Assembly (NCBI GenBank): GCA_964397565.1
Contig: CAYNJC010000002.1
Coordinates: 62,001 to 126,000, forward strand
DNA: 64,000 bases
From: JAPLST01 sp964397565
Lineage (GTDB): Bacteria > Auribacterota > UBA3054 > JAPLST01
Direction of reading: 5' to 3'
Of this stretch, positions 60,739 through 64,000 are shown one piece after another (the stretch's first letter is position 1; every line of letters begins with the position of its first letter). The notes beneath the pieces were generated by a model. The model was not told the DNA's origin. It saw only the letters and a program-made list of their open reading frames with translations, and ran no database searches. The position numbers were made by a program, and so were the translations under genes.

Positions 60739-60962
60739 ATCAGCGAACGGCACGGGCACTACCAAGGCGATGATGGGCATGCGAGCTTTATGTACAATGT
60801 ACAAATTACAATTTACCACCAACGTGCAACCATGTTCGTCAACCCCGTGGCCGCAACAGCGCCATTCTGCATAACAACCTTACACGGCCGCGGCGCTAGT
60901 ATGGAGCAGCCGCCGGTTCGACCTGCGTTCTTCGGGCGCACTCGCGCGGGAGAATTTCTGTA
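60739..60962. repeat. Intergenic region with a short heptad array
   Basis: TACAATG, TACAAAT, TACAATT, TACCACC at 60793-60820 form a minimal heptad array. The rest shows no clear promoter; GGGAGAA before the ATG is a modest ribosome site. Confidence 0.55.
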
Positions 60963-63900
60963 ATGGCAGCGGAGAGCTTGCTTTGTTTAGGGCTGGATGT
61001 GGGGTCGGTGAGTGTCAACCTCGTGGTCATGAACGGGGCCGGAGAAATCCTGGCGGAGAGCTACACCCGGCATAAAGGCCAGCCGATGCGCATGGCTGCC
61101 GCACAACTTGCCAAGGCGGTGCGCCAGCACGGTGAGGCCAACATTGCCGGTCTGGCAGCGACCGGGGCCGGCGGCCGCATCGTCACGGACATACTTGGCG
61201 GCACGTTTGTGAACGAGGTCGTCGCCCAAGCGACGTCCACCGGCCGCCTGTATCCGCACGTCAATACCGTCGTCGAGATCGGCGGCGAGGACTCCAAGCT
61301 GGTATCCCTCGCGCATAGCGATGATGGTCGTGTGGCTGTCGCTGACTTCGCCATGAACACGATGTGCGCGGCCGGCACGGGCTCATTCCTCGATCAGCAG
61401 GCCTCGCGTCTGGGCTTGAGCATCGAAGCGTTCGGCGAGATGGCGCTGCAGTCCGCGGCGCCGCCGCGGGTGGCCGGGCGCTGCAGCGTGTTCGCCAAGA
61501 GCGACATGATCCACCTCCAGCAAAAAGCGACGCCGCTGCACGACATCGTTGCGGGTCTGTGCCTGGCCTTGGTCCGCAATTTCAAGAGCACGGTCGGATC
61601 GGTCGCGCCATTCGTGCTGCCCATCTCCTTCCACGGCGGCGTCGCCGCCAACCCCGGCATTGCGCGGGCGCTGCGCAAGGTCCTCGAAGTCGAGCACGAC
61701 CAGTTGCAGATTCCGGAGCATTTCGCCGCAATGGGGGCAATTGGCGCGGTGCTCAATGCCCAGGCCACCGGGCTGAAGAAACCCGATCTGAGCCGCATCC
61801 GTGCGCTGGCCGCATACGCCAGCATCCGCGCCGAGAGCCTCCCGCCGCTGAAGCTGGAGAGGTCCGTAGTCAGCGAGGGGCAGGTCCGGCGACCTGCGCG
61901 CGCGGGCGGGATCATCCCCGCCTATCTGGGCGTGGATGTCGGTTCCATTTCTACCAATATCTTGGTCATGGATGCGCGCGGCGTGGTGCTGTCCAAACGC
62001 TACTTGATGACCGCCGGCCGCCCGATTGAAGCCGTCCGCCAGGGGCTGACGGAGGTGGCGGAGGAGGTCGGCGCTCTCGTTGACATCCGGGGCGCCTGCA
62101 CAACCGGGTCTGGGCGTTATCTGATCGCCGACGTCATTGGCGCAGACGAGGTCCGCAATGAGATCACCGCCCAGGCGCGGGGCGCGCTGGCGCTTGATCC
62201 CACGGTGGACACCATCTTTGAGATCGGCGGCCAGGATGCCAAGTTTATCCGCCTTGAGAACGGCGCGGTACGGGATTTTGAGATGAATAAAGTCTGCGCA
62301 GCCGGCACCGGTTCGTTCCTTGAAGAGCAGGCCGAAAAGCTGGGTATCCCGATCCAAGACGCGTTCGCCGCGCTGGCGCTGCGCGCGCAGCATCCCATCA
62401 ATCTCGGCGAGCGTTGCACCGTCTTCATGGAGACGGAGCTGCAGAAAAACCAGCAGGCGGGCGCTGCGGTGGAAGACCTTGTCGCCGGCCTGGCCTACGC
62501 CTTCGTCTACAACTATCTTAACCGCGTCGTCGCGCCCCACCAGATCGGCGACCGCATCTTTTTCCAGGGCGGCACGGCGTTCAACCACGCCATCGTGGCG
62601 GCCTTCGAGCAGGTGCTCGGCAAGCCGATCACGGTGCCGCCACACCATGAGGTTACCGGCGCGCTGGGCTGTGCCCTCATCGCGCACGAGTGCGACGAAG
62701 GGCATGGCAGTCGCTTCAAGGGCTTCGACCTGGCCAAGAAGCACTACGAAATCTCTTCGCTTGAGTGCCCTGATTGTCCCAACCACTGCGAGATCAATGC
62801 GGTCACCATCGCAGGGGAGCCGCCGCTGTACTACGGCAGCCGCTGCGAGAAGTATGATGTCCAGCGCCGTGCCTCCCCTCAGGCCAACAAGGCGCCGAAC
62901 CTATTCGCCGAGCGCGAGAAATTCCTGCTCAATTCCTACACGGCAAGCACGCTGCTGCCAGTGGATGCGCCGAAGGTAGGCGTGCCGCGCGCAGGCATGG
63001 TCCATGACCTCTTCCCGTTCTGGCACGCGCTGCTGACCGAGCTGGGGCTGCAGGTCGTGCTGTCCGATTGCACCAACACCCAGATCATCCACGAGGGCGC
63101 CGCGGCAAGCGTCGCGGAGACCTGCTTTCCGGTCAAGGTAAACCTGGGCCACGTCTTGAACCTCTTGAAGAAGCGCGTGGACTATATCTGGCTGCCCAGC
63201 GTCATCAACCTTCCGACTACCAACGCCGCGTTGACCGACAGCTATGCTTGCCCGTACATCCAGAGCCTGGCGTATATGTTCAAGTCCTCGGTTGACTTCG
63301 AGGGCGCGGGCGTGGAAGTGCTGCAGCCGGTCATTTACCTGGCCCTCGGTCGCCGCCACCGCATCACGGCGCTCACGCCCCTCGCCAAGAAGTTCGGCAA
63401 GAGCACGCGCGATCTAGCCCGCGCGCTTGACGTGGCCGAGGCCGCGCAGGCAACGTTTCTGCAGCACTGTCAGGAGCGCGGTGCGGAGCTTCTGGCGCAC
63501 CTGCCGCCGGACCAGCGCGCCATCGTTCTAGTCGGCCGCTCGTACAGCACCTGCGACCCGGGCGCGAGTCTGGATCTGCCACGCAAGCTGCACAACATGG
63601 GCGTGCTGGCTATTCCACTCGACTTTCTGCCACTGGATGACATCCCGCTGCCCGCCGACTGGTTCAACATGTACTGGCACTCCGGGCAGAGAATCCTGGC
63701 AGCCGCCGAGGTGATCGCCCACGACCGTCGTCTCAACGCCATCTACCTGACCAATTTTGGTTGCGGTCCAGACTCGTTTGTGACCCGCTTCTTCTCCGAA
63801 CGACTGGGCCACAAGCCCGCACTGATTATCGAGGTGGATGAGCACAGCGCCGACGTGGGCGTCATCACCCGCTGCGAGGCCTATCTCGACAGCCTCGCGG

Positions 63901-64000
63901 CAAACATGACGCGCCACTTTGCGCCTGGACGGCGCTTCCGCCCGCTCAACATCACCAAGGGCAACAAGCGCACCGTGCTGATCCCCAACATGAGCGGTCA
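60963..64000 (+). CDS. 2-hydroxyacyl-CoA dehydratase activase-type large protein (3' end outside window)
   Basis: The frame stays open to the last base, giving 1,012 residues. There are two tandem BadF/BcrA-type ATPase domains, each starting with a P-loop-like LGLDVGSVSVN or YLGVDVGSISTN. Each has the cluster Cys in FAMNTMCAAGTGSFLDQQ or FEMNKVCAAGTGSFLEEQ and an IGGEDSK or IGGQDAK motif. After about 590 comes the zinc-like CPDCPNHCEI, then a DUF2229/HgdB-like part (VGVPRAGMVHDLFPFWHALLTELG, CFPVKVNLGH). Such fused activases are known as large CoA-substrate-specific activases. By family, ATP drives an electron from a [4Fe-4S] cluster to a dehydratase or related enzyme. The precise partner is unknown. 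Confidence 0.93.
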   Translation, partial: MAAESLLCLGLDVGSVSVNLVVMNGAGEILAESYTRHKGQPMRMAAAQLAKAVRQHGEANIAGLAATGAGGRIVTDILGGTFVNEVVAQATSTGRLYPHVNTVVEIGGEDSKLVSLAHSDDGRVAVADFAMNTMCAAGTGSFLDQQASRLGLSIEAFGEMALQSAAPPRVAGRCSVFAKSDMIHLQQKATPLHDIVAGLCLALVRNFKSTVGSVAPFVLPISFHGGVAANPGIARALRKVLEVEHDQLQIPEHFAAMGAIGAVLNAQATGLKKPDLSRIRALAAYASIRAESLPPLKLERSVVSEGQVRRPARAGGIIPAYLGVDVGSISTNILVMDARGVVLSKRYLMTAGRPIEAVRQGLTEVAEEVGALVDIRGACTTGSGRYLIADVIGADEVRNEITAQARGALALDPTVDTIFEIGGQDAKFIRLENGAVRDFEMNKVCAAGTGSFLEEQAEKLGIPIQDAFAALALRAQHPINLGERCTVFMETELQKNQQAGAAVEDLVAGLAYAFVYNYLNRVVAPHQIGDRIFFQGGTAFNHAIVAAFEQVLGKPITVPPHHEVTGALGCALIAHECDEGHGSRFKGFDLAKKHYEISSLECPDCPNHCEINAVTIAGEPPLYYGSRCEKYDVQRRASPQANKAPNLFAEREKFLLNSYTASTLLPVDAPKVGVPRAGMVHDLFPFWHALLTELGLQVVLSDCTNTQIIHEGAAASVAETCFPVKVNLGHVLNLLKKRVDYIWLPSVINLPTTNAALTDSYACPYIQSLAYMFKSSVDFEGAGVEVLQPVIYLALGRRHRITALTPLAKKFGKSTRDLARALDVAEAAQATFLQHCQERGAELLAHLPPDQRAIVLVGRSYSTCDPGASLDLPRKLHNMGVLAIPLDFLPLDDIPLPADWFNMYWHSGQRILAAAEVIAHDRRLNAIYLTNFGCGPDSFVTRFFSERLGHKPALIIEVDEHSADVGVITRCEAYLDSLAANMTRHFAPGRRFRPLNITKGNKRTVLIPNMSG

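Noticed and set aside
1..64000. tRNA or rRNA genes
   Set aside because: No tRNA-like GGTTCRANNCC arm with matching acceptor stem and no conserved rRNA segment was found by eye; a covariance scan would be decisive.

Overview
The window is a 64 kb stretch of a GC-rich bacterial chromosome with one scaffold gap of 100 N (3461-3560). Several traits point, by inference, to an anaerobic member of the PVC superphylum, most likely Kiritimatiellota. These are five large secreted proteins ending in PEP-CTERM-like sorting signals, three of them right-handed beta-helix proteins; a PolC-type replicase; Hyp maturation genes; and a large membrane-bound [NiFe] hydrogenase. There is no rRNA, tRNA, CRISPR array or phage.

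Layout. 1-6 kb: housekeeping genes (leuA 3' part, aroE, a PAP2 phosphatase, a class II aldolase, pyrF) interrupted by a REP-associated tyrosine transposase (RAYT) and its REP repeats. 6-16 kb: a giant GspK-like pseudopilin, a candidate lipoprotein, a PEP-CTERM protein and a C10 cysteine peptidase. 16-25.7 kb: lexA with a small partner gene bracketed by three near-identical palindromes, a candidate small RNA, a huge carboxypeptidase-regulatory-like lipoprotein, and an exonuclease-less PolC. 25.9-29.6 kb: hypB, a HypF reduced to its C-terminal domain, hypC and hypD. 29.9-33.8 kb: two paralogous small secreted proteins and a beta-helix protein.

33.9-46.5 kb is the centrepiece: one 17-gene operon. 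It starts with two genes of a sulfhydrogenase/AsrAB-type NAD(P)H-flavin-FeS module and a ferredoxin. Then come the four core subunits of a group 4 [NiFe] hydrogenase, a complete Mrp-type antiporter set with MrpA split in two, a second ferredoxin and a maturation protease. The likely product is one membrane complex coupling NAD(P)H or ferredoxin oxidation and H2 formation (or the reverse) to Na+/H+ translocation.

46.6-64 kb: a CBS-pair protein, two more beta-helix PEP-CTERM proteins, two paralogous ABC exporter pairs, small secreted proteins, a hybrid histidine kinase whose receiver lacks its phospho-acceptor Asp, and the first 1,012 residues of a 2-hydroxyacyl-CoA dehydratase activase-type protein.

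Intergenic DNA is rich in small repeats. There are REP hairpins (some inserted in frame into genes), arrays with a strict 7-bp period whose sequence differs from site to site, octamer arrays, and short hairpin elements near lexA and hyp. Recognisable promoters mostly follow TTGACA-17-TATACT, often with an extended TGN before the -10. At lexA and the C10 peptidase gene the -10 box sits 6 nt before the ATG, which predicts leaderless mRNAs.
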